64,000 nucleotides of DNA, from positions 62,001-126,000 of the forward strand of contig CANNFR010000007.1 in the NCBI GenBank assembly GCA_947503935.1, given 5' to 3'. Below the pieces are notes generated by a model that was given only the letters and a program-made list of their open reading frames with translations, ran no database searches and was not told the DNA's origin. Every line of letters starts with the position of its first letter. Position 1 is the stretch's first letter. Origin of the DNA: an uncultured Paracoccaceae bacterium (lineage in GTDB: Bacteria; Pseudomonadota; Alphaproteobacteria; Rhodobacterales; Rhodobacteraceae). The translations under genes and the position numbers were made by a program. Shown here piece by piece: positions 43,729-53,915 of the stretch.

Positions 43729-45024
43729 TCAATCGGCCGACAAGCTCTCCCACCGCAATCCTTTGGCCGTTCGGTCGGGAAACCCCGTCCAATAGGTGTG
43801 GTCTGGCTGGGGGGCGCCGGTGTCATCAAGTGACCAGACGCCGTCCTCGGCGATCTCGATCAGGTCCAGATACGCCGCCTTTTCCGTGTCGCCTTTCAAA
43901 TGCAGGTCAAAAAACGCTGTGGTGAAATGCTGCAGGATGTTGTTCATCCGCACATTGTCCCAAACCGCATCGGCATAATGCTCAAACGGCGCCCAGCCGA
44001 GTGTCTCCGACATCACCCAGGCCTCAACCGGCGCTGGGATGGGGGCGGCGGCATTGTGGTTGGCCGAGATGTAGGTCAGCAGGTGCCGTTCGGTGCTTGT
44101 CGTTTCCTCAAATATCTGTCGCAGCGAGGCATATTCCGACACATCGTCCTGACTGCCCGCCACCAAAAGCAGCGGTTTTTCCAGCCCGGCCAGCCCATCG
44201 GCATCCCAGAAGTCGCGGTTCCGGCCCCAGGGGGCGATTGCAATGATGGCCTTCACGCGCGGATCGACCAGATCGGCCAATTCCGCACTGCCCGCCGCAT
44301 TCCGTGCCAAGAGGTTCTGCGGCGGGACGAAGGCTTCGGGCTCGGCCCGGGTAATCGCCGTTTCGGACAGGCCCGCGCCGCCGAAGATCAGTGCGCCATA
44401 GCCGCCCATCGAATACCCGACAATGCCGGTATTCTCGGCATCGATCACAGCCCCGATCTCCCCCTCCAGCGCGGCCATGCTGTCGACCAGAAACGCCTGA
44501 TCGACCGGCCGGTTCACAAGGGTCGAGGTAAAGGCCCCCAGATCGGAATAGATGCTGTCGGGGTGGTCGGCGGACACGACGACATAGCCTTTTGAAGCCA
44601 GGTTCTCGCCCAGATGACTCAGCAGAAAGCGGTTGCCCGGATAGCCGTGTGAAATCAGGATCAGTGGGTAACGCCCCTCGGCCGGGGCCGCATCGCGCGC
44701 GGCGATCCCGGTCAGCGTGACCTCGGTCTCGCCATCGCGCAAAAACGCGGTGTAATCGCCGCCGGGTTCAGTGCCGTCGGCGGCCGGATACCAGATTTCA
44801 ACCTTGATCTCGCGGTCGTAGAGCGGCGGTGTGCCCGTGGCTTCGGTGCTAATGACATCGATCCTGCCGGGATCGGTGAGGGTGATGGTGCGGACACCGA
44901 CCGCATGGGGCCCATGCGCGGCCAGTTCAGGCGCATCGGGGCGGATCAGGTCGATCCGGTTCTGGGCTGTCAGAGGTGTCGTGAGAAGGGCGGCCGCCAT
45001 CATGGGCAGCACCAGACGCGTCAT
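43729..45024 (-). CDS. Exported alpha/beta hydrolase (PAF-acetylhydrolase/dienelactone type)
   Basis: 431 residues. Signal peptide (MTRLVLPMMAAALLTTPLTA). Catalytic Ser in IVGYSMGGYGAL, oxyanion-type LILISHGYPGNRFLLSHLGE, likely Asp/His in the C-terminal half (SQDDVSEY, SANHNAAAP). Resembles secreted PAF-acetylhydrolase-like esterases. GGAGG precedes the ATG. Confidence 0.82.
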   Translation of the reverse strand: MTRLVLPMMAAALLTTPLTAQNRIDLIRPDAPELAAHGPHAVGVRTITLTDPGRIDVISTEATGTPPLYDREIKVEIWYPAADGTEPGGDYTAFLRDGETEVTLTGIAARDAAPAEGRYPLILISHGYPGNRFLLSHLGENLASKGYVVVSADHPDSIYSDLGAFTSTLVNRPVDQAFLVDSMAALEGEIGAVIDAENTGIVGYSMGGYGALIFGGAGLSETAITRAEPEAFVPPQNLLARNAAGSAELADLVDPRVKAIIAIAPWGRNRDFWDADGLAGLEKPLLLVAGSQDDVSEYASLRQIFEETTSTERHLLTYISANHNAAAPIPAPVEAWVMSETLGWAPFEHYADAVWDNVRMNNILQHFTTAFFDLHLKGDTEKAAYLDLIEIAEDGVWSLDDTGAPQPDHTYWTGFPDRTAKGLRWESLSAD

Positions 45025-45099
45025 GACGAAATCCTCCCTGGGTTGTGCGGGCGACCTTGCCTTGCACGCCCAGAAAGCTCAACCCCAAGTCGCGCGGCC

Positions 45100-45969
45100 T
45101 CATGTGAGCTGGCGCAGGTACCGTCCGTAGGCGTTCTTCTCGAACAGTTTCGCGCGCGCGCCAAGCTGAGCCTTGGTAATCCAGCCATGTGCAAAGGCGA
45201 TTTCTTCGGGCGATCCGACCTGAAGGCCCTGGCGTGCCTCAAGCGTGCGGACGAAATTCGACGCATCCAGCAGGCTGCCATGGGTGCCCGTATCAAGCCA
45301 GGCATAGCCGCGCCCCATTTTCTTGACCGTCAGGGTGCCGTCGCCGAGATAGGTTTCCAGAAGCGAGGTGATCTCAAGCTCGCCACGGGCGGAAGGCTTG
45401 ATTGACCGGGCGCGCTCGGGCGCCGTTTCGTCGAGGAAGTAGAGCCCCGTGACGGCGTAGTTTGACGGCGGCTTGGCGGGTTTCTCGATGATCGCGATGG
45501 CGCGATCGTCTTTGTCGAAATCGACGACGCCGTAGCGTTCGGGGTCGGCCACACGGTAGCCGAAGACGGTGCCGCCTTTGGCCTGCGCGTCGGCCTCGGT
45601 CAGCAGTTCGGAGAGGCCATGGCCGAAGAACACGTTATCGCCGAGGACCATGGCCGAGGGCGCACCGGCGAGGAAGTCTTCAGCCAGCAGGTAAGCCTGC
45701 GCCAGCCCGTCGGGCGACGGCTGGGTGGTCCAGGTGAACGACAGCCCCCATTGGCCACCATCACCCATCAGCCGCTGGAACTGGGCCTGATCCTCGGGCG
45801 TGGTGATGATGGCGATCTCCCGAATGCCCGCCAGCATAAGCGCCGACAGCGGATAGTAGATCATCGGCTTGTCATAGACCGGCAGAAGCTGCTTCGAGAT
45901 GCCCATGGTGATCGGGTAAAGCCGCGTGCCCGACCCACCGGCCAGGATGATGCCTTTGCGCTGGGTCAT
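45100..45969 (-). CDS. rfbA: Glucose-1-phosphate thymidylyltransferase
   Basis: 289 residues. First step of dTDP-L-rhamnose synthesis. Nucleotidyltransferase signature [16 protein letters not shown] and the [10 protein letters not shown] metal site. Start at 45969 ([12 protein letters not shown]), overlapping the rfbD stop by 4 bases. Last gene of the rfb operon. Confidence 0.96.
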   Translation of the reverse strand: MTQRKGIILAGGSGTRLYPITMGISKQLLPVYDKPMIYYPLSALMLAGIREIAIITTPEDQAQFQRLMGDGGQWGLSFTWTTQPSPDGLAQAYLLAEDFLAGAPSAMVLGDNVFFGHGLSELLTEADAQAKGGTVFGYRVADPERYGVVDFDKDDRAIAIIEKPAKPPSNYAVTGLYFLDETAPERARSIKPSARGELEITSLLETYLGDGTLTVKKMGRGYAWLDTGTHGSLLDASNFVRTLEARQGLQVGSPEEIAFAHGWITKAQLGARAKLFEKNAYGRYLRQLT

Positions 45970-46820
45970 GGGCGGGCTCCGAGTTCGGTGAGGATGTCGG
46001 TGAGATGCGTTCGCCAGTCGGGCCGCGCGATGCCGAAGGTGGTGTCGAGTGAGCTGCAATCGAGCCGCGAATTGGCCGGGCGTTTGGCGGGGGTCGGGTA
46101 GGCAGAGGTGGGGATATCCTCGACCGTCACCGCGCGCCCCGATTGGGCAAAGATCTCACGGGCGAAATCGGCCCAGCTTGTGTCAGGGGCACCCGTGAAA
46201 TGGTAGATACCGGCGGTTGCGGGATTGTCCGCCATGCCCTCGGCCATGGCCACCGTGGCTTCCGCGATGGCCCGGGCCGGGGTCGGGCCGCCCACCTGAT
46301 CGGCCACGATGCTCAACGCATCCCGTGTCTCAGAGAGGCGCAGCATGGTCTTCACAAAATTCCCGCCATGGGCAGAGAACACCCACGACGTTCGTAAGAT
46401 GGCCGAGGTGCCGCCGGCGGCGAGGACGGCGACTTCACCGGCCCGCTTGGTGCGGCCATAGGCCCCCAGAGGCGCGGTTTTGTCGTCCGGCCGCCACGGG
46501 GCAGAGCCGGTTCCGTCGAAAACGTAATCGGTTGAAATATGAACAAACGGAATGTCGGCCTTGGCGCAGGCGCGCGCCATCTCGCCGGGTGCTTGTCCAT
46601 TGACAATCTGCGCCAGCACCTCGTCCTCTTCCGCCTTGTCGACGGCGGTGTACGCAGCGGCATTGATGACAGCGTCGGGCCTGCGCGCTTCGATCGTGGC
46701 CGAGCAGCTGGCGGGGTCGGAAAGATCGGCTTCGGCCCGGCCTAGAAACCAAGCATCGGTCAGGACGTTGGCCAGTTCGCGCGCCACTTGGCCGGTTTGT
46801 CCAAAGACCAGAATTCTCAT
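45966..46820 (-). CDS. rfbD: dTDP-4-dehydrorhamnose reductase
   Basis: 284 residues. Final step, making dTDP-L-rhamnose with NADPH. Rossmann start [17 protein letters not shown], the catalytic block [18 protein letters not shown], and YGRTKRAGE (Tyr-x3-Lys). Start at 46820 gives this N-terminus and overlaps the upstream stop (ATGA). Confidence 0.95.
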   Translation of the reverse strand: MRILVFGQTGQVARELANVLTDAWFLGRAEADLSDPASCSATIEARRPDAVINAAAYTAVDKAEEDEVLAQIVNGQAPGEMARACAKADIPFVHISTDYVFDGTGSAPWRPDDKTAPLGAYGRTKRAGEVAVLAAGGTSAILRTSWVFSAHGGNFVKTMLRLSETRDALSIVADQVGGPTPARAIAEATVAMAEGMADNPATAGIYHFTGAPDTSWADFAREIFAQSGRAVTVEDIPTSAYPTPAKRPANSRLDCSSLDTTFGIARPDWRTHLTDILTELGARP

Positions 46821-48529
46821 GTCGTCTGGCTCCATCCCGCCTGTTCCAGTGACCCGATCCAACGATCAAGGTGCGCAAGTGTTCTGTTTGCCTCGGCAAC
46901 CGCGCTTTGACGTGCCGCGAGAAGCCGGACCCTATCGGGTTTCTCGATCAGGGCAAGGGCGGCGCGGACCAGGATTTCGTCCTCTGCCTCGTCAATTCGA
47001 TAGACATGTCGCCACCCAAGTGGAGCGAGCAGGTCATAAACCTTGGCTCCGCCCTTGATCTGGTCAATGGCGATAAACGGCACATCGTGGCGGAGCGCGG
47101 TGACCGCTCCGTGAAAGCGGGAGGTGACGACCAGATCGCACTGGGAATAGCTGGCCTCGATCTCGTCCGGCGTTTTTCCCGAATGTACCAGATGGTTATC
47201 GATCGTGATCACCGACCCGCCATCGGCCGTCACCGCATCGATGATCTTCTGGGCCAGATCTGCGGTCTCGCGCCAAAGGCAGATGTCCAGACCATATTCG
47301 GGCTGACGGCCGCGCAACGCCAGCCCGATGACGGGGCGCTTTGGCCTGTCGGGCGGAGGGGTCGCAACAGCCTGCGGCCCGGTGATCGCCACATCGCCGA
47401 AGGGCTCTGCTCCGCCTTGTCGTGCAAAGGCCCTGTCAAACGGCTGCAAGTGGTTCATGTGCCCCTCCGGCATCAGGCTGACGCCGATGCCTGAGAAGGG
47501 CAGGGTGGCCAGGCGGGCAAAGAGGGCCCCGGTAGTCGGGTGGGTTTTCAGGATCGGCCCGCAAACAAAGATCGCACCATCGATCCCACGCAGATCGACC
47601 GTCTCCCAATCGACCCGGCTGGCGCCCGCGATCTCGATCTCGGCACCTGTTGCATGCAGCACCTCATGCCCGCATCCGACCAGATGAGAGACGACGGCCT
47701 GCAACGATAGAAGATCGCCAATTGTCCCGAATTGCTTGAATGACCCGTACCAGGCCACCAGAATGCGGCGCTTGGGTGGGCCGGCCGTTACCGGCACTTG
47801 GCGCCCGTATCTGCAGATCAAATCCATCAGCGAGTCCGGCCCGCAAAGCTTCGGATGGCGGTAGGTCAACTTGAAGACCGGCGCGGAAGGATCCCGCAAA
47901 TCGTTCAGATCGGCCTGCGTTGGCTGCGCCGACAGCCGCGTGTTGGCGGGCCCGAAATGAAAGCTGTGGGCCGCAGGCAAGTCGGGCACCGTCTGCCAGA
48001 ACTGTTCGAAGCTGGGATCCTTGTGAAGCAGCGCTGCAAACAGATTGTGCAGCCAAAAATAGTGATCGCGCTCAACACGACCCTGCCAGTAGGCCCGGAC
48101 AGCCCTGCACCAATGCTCGGCGAGGTACGACCCCTTCTCGGCGGCCAAAAACCAACTGGCCAGGGGGCGGTCCGGCGCGGGCTTTTTGAAGGCGAAGAAA
48201 CCCGATCCCATCCTGTCTGGCAGCCAGTCATCCAGAGGCCGGGCGCAGATCGTGGTCGCATCTACCCAAACGCCGCCATACAGGTGAAGCAGTTCCAGCC
48301 GGATGCGGTCACTGATCGCCTCGGGCGGCGCGGATGAGCCTAGGATCGGGGCGATCACCTCATCAGGCAGGTAATGCGCAAGGTCGTCGCGATCCAGCGG
48401 CACGACACGCCAGCCGGGGTTGCGGCCGCGCCAGCTGGCCAGGGATGCCTGTGCGACCTCCGGTGCCGCCTCCCAGCCTTGCAGCCACAAGGTCCAGATG
48501 ATTTTGGGAAAATCCCTAGCCGCTTGCAT
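46817..48529 (-). CDS. Capsular glycosyltransferase-pyruvyltransferase fusion
   Basis: 570 residues, two enzymes in one. Residues about 1-240 are a GT32/Caps_synth glycosyltransferase ([38 protein letters not shown], with the expected Asp at the DxD-equivalent position). Residues about 252-570 are a polysaccharide pyruvyltransferase domain ([20 protein letters not shown] ... [28 protein letters not shown]). Normally these are separate genes. It sits inside the dTDP-rhamnose operon, between rfbB and rfbD, so it probably adds a sugar and a pyruvyl ketal to the repeat unit. Start at 48529 (MQAARDFPK) is taken because the upstream frame runs into rfbB. Confidence 0.88.
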   Translation of the reverse strand: MQAARDFPKIIWTLWLQGWEAAPEVAQASLASWRGRNPGWRVVPLDRDDLAHYLPDEVIAPILGSSAPPEAISDRIRLELLHLYGGVWVDATTICARPLDDWLPDRMGSGFFAFKKPAPDRPLASWFLAAEKGSYLAEHWCRAVRAYWQGRVERDHYFWLHNLFAALLHKDPSFEQFWQTVPDLPAAHSFHFGPANTRLSAQPTQADLNDLRDPSAPVFKLTYRHPKLCGPDSLMDLICRYGRQVPVTAGPPKRRILVAWYGSFKQFGTIGDLLSLQAVVSHLVGCGHEVLHATGAEIEIAGASRVDWETVDLRGIDGAIFVCGPILKTHPTTGALFARLATLPFSGIGVSLMPEGHMNHLQPFDRAFARQGGAEPFGDVAITGPQAVATPPPDRPKRPVIGLALRGRQPEYGLDICLWRETADLAQKIIDAVTADGGSVITIDNHLVHSGKTPDEIEASYSQCDLVVTSRFHGAVTALRHDVPFIAIDQIKGGAKVYDLLAPLGWRHVYRIDEAEDEILVRAALALIEKPDRVRLLAARQSAVAEANRTLAHLDRWIGSLEQAGWSQTT

Positions 48530-49586
48530 CTGCTGCTGCTTCTGATGCCGTCTCAAGGCCCAGCCGTTCGCCGACGCCCGCACGGTCTTGCAGAGGGCGC
48601 CACCAGGCCTCGTTAGCGAGGTACCAATCGACCGTGCGCTCCAGCCCCTCGGCCAGCGTGACCGAGGGTTTCCAGCCCAGCTCATCCCGGATGCGGGTGG
48701 CGTCGATGGCATAGCGCAGGTCATGGCCAGGGCGGTCGGCGACGAAGCTGATCAGGCGGTCATGCGGCGCGGCTTGCGCGCGCTTGCGGTCGAGGATGGC
48801 GCAGATCGTGCGGACGAGGTCGATGTTCTTCGCCTCGGCATTGCCGCCCACGTTGTAGCTGCGCCCGACCGTGCCGCGCTGCACGGCGGTCAGGAGCGCC
48901 TCGGCGTGATCCTCGACATAAAGCCAGTCGCGCACGTTCTCGCCCTTGCCATAGACCGGGATCGGCTTGCCGGCCAGCGCGTTCAGGATGACTACGGGGA
49001 TCAGCTTTTCGGGGAATTGAAACGGCCCGTAATTGTTCGAGCAATTGGTCATGACGACGGGCAGGCCATAAGTCTCTTGCCAGGCGCGGACCAAGTGGTC
49101 CGACCCCGCCTTCGAGGCAGAATAAGGGCTGTTGGGCGCATAGGGCGTATCTTCGGTGAACAGGCCCTCGGCCCCCAGCGTTCCGTACACCTCGTCGGTC
49201 GATATGTGGTGAAACCGGAACTGCGCTGGCTTGTCCTGTGCCGTCCAGTAGGCGCGCGCGGCCTCAAGCATGTTGAACGTGCCAGTCAGGTTCGTGTCGA
49301 TGAATGCTGCAGGCCCGTCGATCGACCGGTCGACATGGCTTTCGGCCGCCAGATGCATCACCGCGTCGGGGCGGTGGGTGGCGAAGACCCGGTCGAGCGC
49401 GGCGCGGTCGCGGATATCGGCATGTTCGAACGCATAGGCCGGGCTGTTCGAGACGCTGGCGACATTCTCAAGGCAGGCGGCATAGGTCAGCGCATCGAGG
49501 TTGACCACCTGGTGCCCGTCGCGGATCGCCTGGCGCACCACGGCCGATCCGATGAACCCCGCGCCGCCGGTCACGAGCAGTTTCAT
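48516..49586 (-). CDS. rfbB: dTDP-glucose 4,6-dehydratase
   Basis: 356 residues. Second enzyme of dTDP-rhamnose synthesis. NAD loop [15 protein letters not shown], catalytic THR region [10 protein letters not shown], and the Tyr-x3-Lys [12 protein letters not shown]. The start overlaps the rfbC stop (ATGA). Confidence 0.97.
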   Translation of the reverse strand: MKLLVTGGAGFIGSAVVRQAIRDGHQVVNLDALTYAACLENVASVSNSPAYAFEHADIRDRAALDRVFATHRPDAVMHLAAESHVDRSIDGPAAFIDTNLTGTFNMLEAARAYWTAQDKPAQFRFHHISTDEVYGTLGAEGLFTEDTPYAPNSPYSASKAGSDHLVRAWQETYGLPVVMTNCSNNYGPFQFPEKLIPVVILNALAGKPIPVYGKGENVRDWLYVEDHAEALLTAVQRGTVGRSYNVGGNAEAKNIDLVRTICAILDRKRAQAAPHDRLISFVADRPGHDLRYAIDATRIRDELGWKPSVTLAEGLERTVDWYLANEAWWRPLQDRAGVGERLGLETASEAAADASG

Positions 49587-50149
49587 GGCTGGCCCTCATA
49601 GACGAACGGGTTGCTGAGATCGGCCAGTAAGGGCGCGGCCTGGTCCTTGGGGGACAGGTGCGGGGCGCCGGTAAGCCCCCAGTCGATGCCGATGGCCGGA
49701 TCGTCGAAGCGCACTGCGCCGTCGCATTCGGGCGCGTAGTAGCCCGAGCACTTGTAGACAATCTCGGTATCCGGATCGCGCGTCACAAAGCCATGCAGGA
49801 AGCCACCGGGAATGAACAGCTGATGCCCGTTCTCGGCCGACAACTCGGCGCCGACCCATTGGCCATAGGTGGGCGAGCCCTTTCGGATATCGACGGCGAC
49901 GTCAAAAAGCCGTCCCGCGCCACAGCGCACCAGCTTGGCCTGCACATGGGGAGGTGACTGGAAATGCAGGCCGCGCACCGTGCTGACCTCGCGCGAGACT
50001 GAATGGTTGTCCTGCACGAAATCGGCGTCGATTCCGGCCTCGGCCAGCGCCCGGCGGCTATAGGTTTCGGCAAAGAACCCCCGATCATCGCCAAAACGGC
50101 GTGGAATCAGCAGTTTGACATCGGCGATGGCGGTGGCTTCGATTTGCAT
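49583..50149 (-). CDS. rfbC: dTDP-4-dehydrorhamnose 3,5-epimerase
   Basis: 188 residues. Third enzyme. Cupin fold with the catalytic His in [19 protein letters not shown] and the Tyr/Lys region [18 protein letters not shown]. First gene of the rfb operon; the promoter should lie in the gap to 50454. Confidence 0.96.
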   Translation of the reverse strand: MQIEATAIADVKLLIPRRFGDDRGFFAETYSRRALAEAGIDADFVQDNHSVSREVSTVRGLHFQSPPHVQAKLVRCGAGRLFDVAVDIRKGSPTYGQWVGAELSAENGHQLFIPGGFLHGFVTRDPDTEIVYKCSGYYAPECDGAVRFDDPAIGIDWGLTGAPHLSPKDQAAPLLADLSNPFVYEGQP

Positions 50150-50454
50150 GGGTCCCCGGATGTGACGGATATCTTCTTGGGCCGTTGCCTAACAACTTCG
50201 CCGATCGGTGTCACGGTGTTCGATTCTTATCCGTCACAACCGCGCGAAATGACGCCCTCGGCCAAGGCTTGCCGATTTCCATCAACCGTCTGCCCAAGAA
50301 CTGGGCATGTGCTTAAATCCGCCGATTATTTTGAGCGTCTTCCCGCCATCCGACGCGACTTTTGCCGCGATGCAGCAAAGAGGGGTTCACCTGTTACATA
50401 AAGCAGGCAAGGTAGGCCCGATCAGTTAACCATCCTTAACGAAGGTCTTCCCCG
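50150..50454. other. 305-base divergent promoter region between rfbC and exoY
   Basis: No gene is supportable here. It should hold both the rfb and the exo promoters. Near the exoY side TTAAC-N5-TTAAC occurs at 50426-50440, a direct repeat related to but off-spaced for a CtrA site. No riboswitch or terminator seen. Confidence 0.6.
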
Positions 50455-51168
50455 ATGCCGAACACATTTACCTCGGCTGCGCCTCAGGTGCAGTATTCGG
50501 CCTCGCACAATGCTGTGCTGCCGACCCATCAGTTTCGAAAGACGGGGGCGTCGCCTGTTGGCGGCGTCGTCAAGCGCAGTTTCGATGTCGTCTGCGCGGG
50601 CCTTGCCCTGATCTGTCTGGCGCCGTTGATGCTGGGCTTTGCCCTAGCGATCCGGTTGACCAGCCCGGGCCCGGCGCTGTTCGGCCATGTGCGGGTCGGC
50701 CATGATGGCCGCCTGTTCAAATGCTGGAAGTTCCGCACGATGGTGACGAATGGCCCCGAGATTCTGGCCGCCCATCTGCGTGACAACCCCGAGGCCCGGC
50801 GCGAGTGGGAGGCCACGCAGAAGCTGCGTGACGATCCACGCGTCACGCCGCTTGGCCGTGTCTTGCGGGCGCTCAGCATCGACGAGTTGCCGCAGCTTTT
50901 GAACATCCTGTCGGGCGAGATGAGCATCGTCGGCCCCCGCCCGGTGACCGAGGGCGAGCTGCAGCGCTATGGCGCGTCGGCCGCCCATTACCTGCGGGCG
51001 CGCCCCGGCCTGACCGGCCTCTGGCAGATCAGCGGCCGCAGCGATGTCAGCTATGAGCGCCGGGTCCTGATGGACCGGTATTACGTAGCCAACTGGAGCT
51101 TTGCCTCCGACGTCGCGATCGTTGCCAAAACGGTGCCGGCCGTGGTCATGGCCAAGGGCTCGTGCTGA
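50455..51168 (+). CDS. exoY: Initiating sugar phosphotransferase (ExoY-like)
   Basis: 237 residues. A single N-terminal membrane helix (RSFDVVCAGLALICLAPLMLG) and the bacterial sugar transferase domain: GHDGRLFKCWKFRTM, DPRVTPLGRVLRALSIDELPQLLNI, MSIVGPRPVTEGE, RPGLTGLWQISGRSDVSYE. It attaches the first sugar phosphate to undecaprenyl phosphate. First gene of the exo operon. Confidence 0.92.
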   Translation: MPNTFTSAAPQVQYSASHNAVLPTHQFRKTGASPVGGVVKRSFDVVCAGLALICLAPLMLGFALAIRLTSPGPALFGHVRVGHDGRLFKCWKFRTMVTNGPEILAAHLRDNPEARREWEATQKLRDDPRVTPLGRVLRALSIDELPQLLNILSGEMSIVGPRPVTEGELQRYGASAAHYLRARPGLTGLWQISGRSDVSYERRVLMDRYYVANWSFASDVAIVAKTVPAVVMAKGSC

Positions 51169-51189
51169 GGCGCCATTTCTGACGGAGCA

Positions 51190-52413
51190 ATGCGGATGCT
51201 GTTGCGAGCGATCTTCTGCCTCACCCTGATGGCGGCACTTTTCCGCGTGGGGCCGGCGGCGGCCGAGCCCTATGCCGTGGGCGTCAATGACGCCCTGCAA
51301 CTGCGTGTCCAGCAATGGCTGCCGGTTGAGGGCGAGGTTCAGGACTGGCCGGCCCTGGCAGGCGAATACGTCGTCGGCGCCGACGGCGCGATCAACGTGC
51401 CCTTTCTTGGCAACGTTCCGGCCGAGGGGCTGACCCGGGCCGAAATCGGCGCCGATATCAGCGCGCGGCTGCAAGAACGCTTTGCGCTCAGCGCTGCGCC
51501 GGACGCCGCGGTTGAGATCGTGCGCTATCGCCCGATCTACGTGTCGGGCCTGGTGCAGGCGGGTGGTGAGTATCCCTTTGCGCCGGGTCTGTCGGTTCGC
51601 CAGGCCGTCAGCCTGGCCGGCGGTCTGTCGGACGAACTGCGCCGTACCTCGTCCTTGGCGCGTGAGATGATCCAGGCCGAAGGCGCGCTGCGGATCTTCG
51701 AAGATCAATATGTCCGTCTGGTGGTTCGCAAGGCCCGATTGGATGCGGAACTGGCCGACCAGGCCGAGATCGGCGAGATCCCCGGTCTGGCCCAATCGCC
51801 CTCGGCTGAGGCCATCGTGCTGGACGAAACCCTGATCCTGACCGCGCAGCGCCAGCGTATCCAGCGCGAGTTGGAAGGGTTCGACCGTCAGAAGGAATTG
51901 CTTGAGGCCGAGATCGAGGCGCTTGAGCAAAAGCAGGTCTCTCTGACGCGCCAGCAGGAGCTGAGCCGCGAAGGCGTCGAGAACACCAATGCGCTGGCTG
52001 AACGGGGTTTGGCCGCCAATAACCGCGTGCTGGACAGCGAGCGTTTGCTGGCCACGATCGAAGGGCAGATGCTTGACCTCAGCACCGCGATCCTGCGCGC
52101 CCGTCAGGGCCTGGCCAATACCGATAAGGAACGCGCCGCCCTTCTGGCCCAGCGGCAATCCGATCTGGCGGTTGAACGTCAGCGTGTCGAATCCGAGCTT
52201 GAGGAGATCGCACAGCGCATTGAAATGCAGCGGATGCTTGCGCTTGAAACGGCAGGACGGGTTGAGCCTGCGATGGGCCTGATGCCCGATCCGTCCTTCG
52301 CCATTCTGCGCGTGGTCGATGGCGAGATGCAGGAGATTCCCGCCGATGGCGCCATGATCCTGCGTCCCGGCGATGTGGTTGAGGTGGGTGTCGCCACGCC
52401 CGCCATGCAGTGA
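51190..52413 (+). CDS. Polysaccharide export (OPX/Wza-like) protein, ExoF type
   Basis: 407 residues. Signal peptide, then the Poly_export domain (YAVGVNDALQLRVQQWL ... GEYVVGADGAINVPFLGNVPAEGLT) and a SLBB-like segment (YVSGLVQAGGEYPFAPGLSVRQAVSLAGGL). A long coiled coil follows (about 160-350), as in ExoF-like proteins. Exports polysaccharide across the envelope. No lipobox Cys visible, unlike Wza. Confidence 0.88.
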   Translation: MRMLLRAIFCLTLMAALFRVGPAAAEPYAVGVNDALQLRVQQWLPVEGEVQDWPALAGEYVVGADGAINVPFLGNVPAEGLTRAEIGADISARLQERFALSAAPDAAVEIVRYRPIYVSGLVQAGGEYPFAPGLSVRQAVSLAGGLSDELRRTSSLAREMIQAEGALRIFEDQYVRLVVRKARLDAELADQAEIGEIPGLAQSPSAEAIVLDETLILTAQRQRIQRELEGFDRQKELLEAEIEALEQKQVSLTRQQELSREGVENTNALAERGLAANNRVLDSERLLATIEGQMLDLSTAILRARQGLANTDKERAALLAQRQSDLAVERQRVESELEEIAQRIEMQRMLALETAGRVEPAMGLMPDPSFAILRVVDGEMQEIPADGAMILRPGDVVEVGVATPAMQ

Positions 52414-53915
52414 GCGGGCCTGAAGGCCGGATGACGGATGCCAGCGGCGCCCCCCATAGCCACCTGAAAACCGGACGCGCCCGCGCCTCGGTCGTCGGCG
52501 TGTTCTGGTCGGTCGTCAATACCGGGCTGGGCACGGTGCTGACCGCGCTGGTCTTCTACATCGCGTCGCGGTTCCTCACCCCTTACGATTTCGGGGTCGT
52601 GGCGCTTGCCGTCAGCGTCGTGTCGATTGCCAGTGCCATTGCGCCAGCGGCCTTCGGAGAGGCGCTGGTGCAGCGGGCCGAGATCGGGCGGACGCATCTG
52701 GATACGGTGTTCTGGATGTGCATGGCGGCGGGCGTTCTTTTGTACCTGCCGATCCTGGCGCTTGCACCTTTCATCGCCGATTGGCTGGGCGAGCCGGTTC
52801 TGGCCGCGTTGCTGCCGTTCATCGGATTACGGTTGTTTTTTGAGATGCTGGCCGCGGTGCCCAATGCCGTGATCATCCGGCAGATGAAGTTCAAGCTGAT
52901 CGCGATCCGCACGGCCATCGCCAATGGCGTCGCGGCTGTCGTCTGCGTGACGCTCCTTTGGCTGGGCTACGGGTTCTGGGCGCTGGCCTTGTCGCAGATC
53001 GCCAATGTCGCGACGGCCGCTCTGGTGGTTCTGATCTCCGCTGGCTGGCGGCCGGGCCTTAGCCCCCGTCTGCAGGCGTTCCGCGATCTGGCGCCTTACG
53101 GCGTCTTTGCCACCGGCAGCCGGATGATGAACGTTCTGCGGCTGGACCAGTTGCTGATCGGTGCGCTGGGCGGCGCGGCTTTGGCGGGGCTTTTCAATTT
53201 CGCAAACCGCCTGTTCCAGATGCTGACCGGCCTCATCTCGGGCGCCTTGGCGGCCGTGTCGCACAGCCTGTTCTCGTCGCTGCAATCCGAGGCCCAGAAG
53301 GGCCGCGAGGCGTTCTTGCTGGCGGCCTATGCTTCGGCCCTCGTGGCGTTTCCGATCTTTGCGGGGCTGATCGTGGTGGCCGACCCGGCCGTGCCGATGA
53401 TCTTTGGCGAGCAATGGCAACCCGCCGTGGTGGCCGTTCGCGCGCTGTCGGTTGTTGGCCTTCTCTCCAGCATCGGGGTGGTGCAGGCCGCGCTGATCAC
53501 CGCCCATGGCAAGGCGAATTGGTGGTTCTATTACCAGCTGTCGCAACAGGTGCTGAGCGTGCTCACCATTCTGGTGCTGATGCCCTACGGCTTTGATATC
53601 GCGCTGATCGGGCTGGCCGCCAAGGCGGTGCTGCTCTGGCCCATCGCGGCCATGATGACCCTGCGTCTGATCGGGCTTTCGGCCTTTGACTACGCTCGTG
53701 TCTTCGCCGCCCCGGCGCTGGCCACGCTGGCCATGGTGCTGGCGGTGGTTGAGGCGCCCCGCGTCATGGCCGAGGCCAGCGCGGGCATGACCCTGCTGGT
53801 CCAGATCGCCGGCGGCGCGGTCTTCTATGCCGCCCTGGCCGGGGCGCTGTCGCTGAGGCGGCTGCGCATGGTCTGGGCCGTGATCAAATCGAAACGAAAG
53901 GTGCAAACGGCATGA
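52410..53915 (+). CDS. Polysaccharide flippase (Wzx/ExoT-like)
   Basis: 501 residues with about 12 to 14 membrane helices in the MATE/polysaccharide-flippase pattern (GVFWSVVNTGLGTVLTALVFYIASRFLTPYDFGVVALA). Moves lipid-linked repeat units across the inner membrane. The GTG at 52410 overlaps the upstream stop (GTGA); an ATG at 52431 with AAGG is a reasonable alternative. Confidence 0.9.
   Translation: MSGPEGRMTDASGAPHSHLKTGRARASVVGVFWSVVNTGLGTVLTALVFYIASRFLTPYDFGVVALAVSVVSIASAIAPAAFGEALVQRAEIGRTHLDTVFWMCMAAGVLLYLPILALAPFIADWLGEPVLAALLPFIGLRLFFEMLAAVPNAVIIRQMKFKLIAIRTAIANGVAAVVCVTLLWLGYGFWALALSQIANVATAALVVLISAGWRPGLSPRLQAFRDLAPYGVFATGSRMMNVLRLDQLLIGALGGAALAGLFNFANRLFQMLTGLISGALAAVSHSLFSSLQSEAQKGREAFLLAAYASALVAFPIFAGLIVVADPAVPMIFGEQWQPAVVAVRALSVVGLLSSIGVVQAALITAHGKANWWFYYQLSQQVLSVLTILVLMPYGFDIALIGLAAKAVLLWPIAAMMTLRLIGLSAFDYARVFAAPALATLAMVLAVVEAPRVMAEASAGMTLLVQIAGGAVFYAALAGALSLRRLRMVWAVIKSKRKVQTA

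Noticed and set aside
50426-50440. TTAAC-N5-TTAAC before exoY as a CtrA site
   Set aside because: Spacing between TTAA halves is 6, not 7, and it lies within 15 bases of the start codon; not a confident match.
50644-52158. 504-residue minus-strand open frame across exoY and the OPX gene
   Set aside because: Gln/Arg/Gly-rich shadow; both plus-strand genes have clear family motifs.
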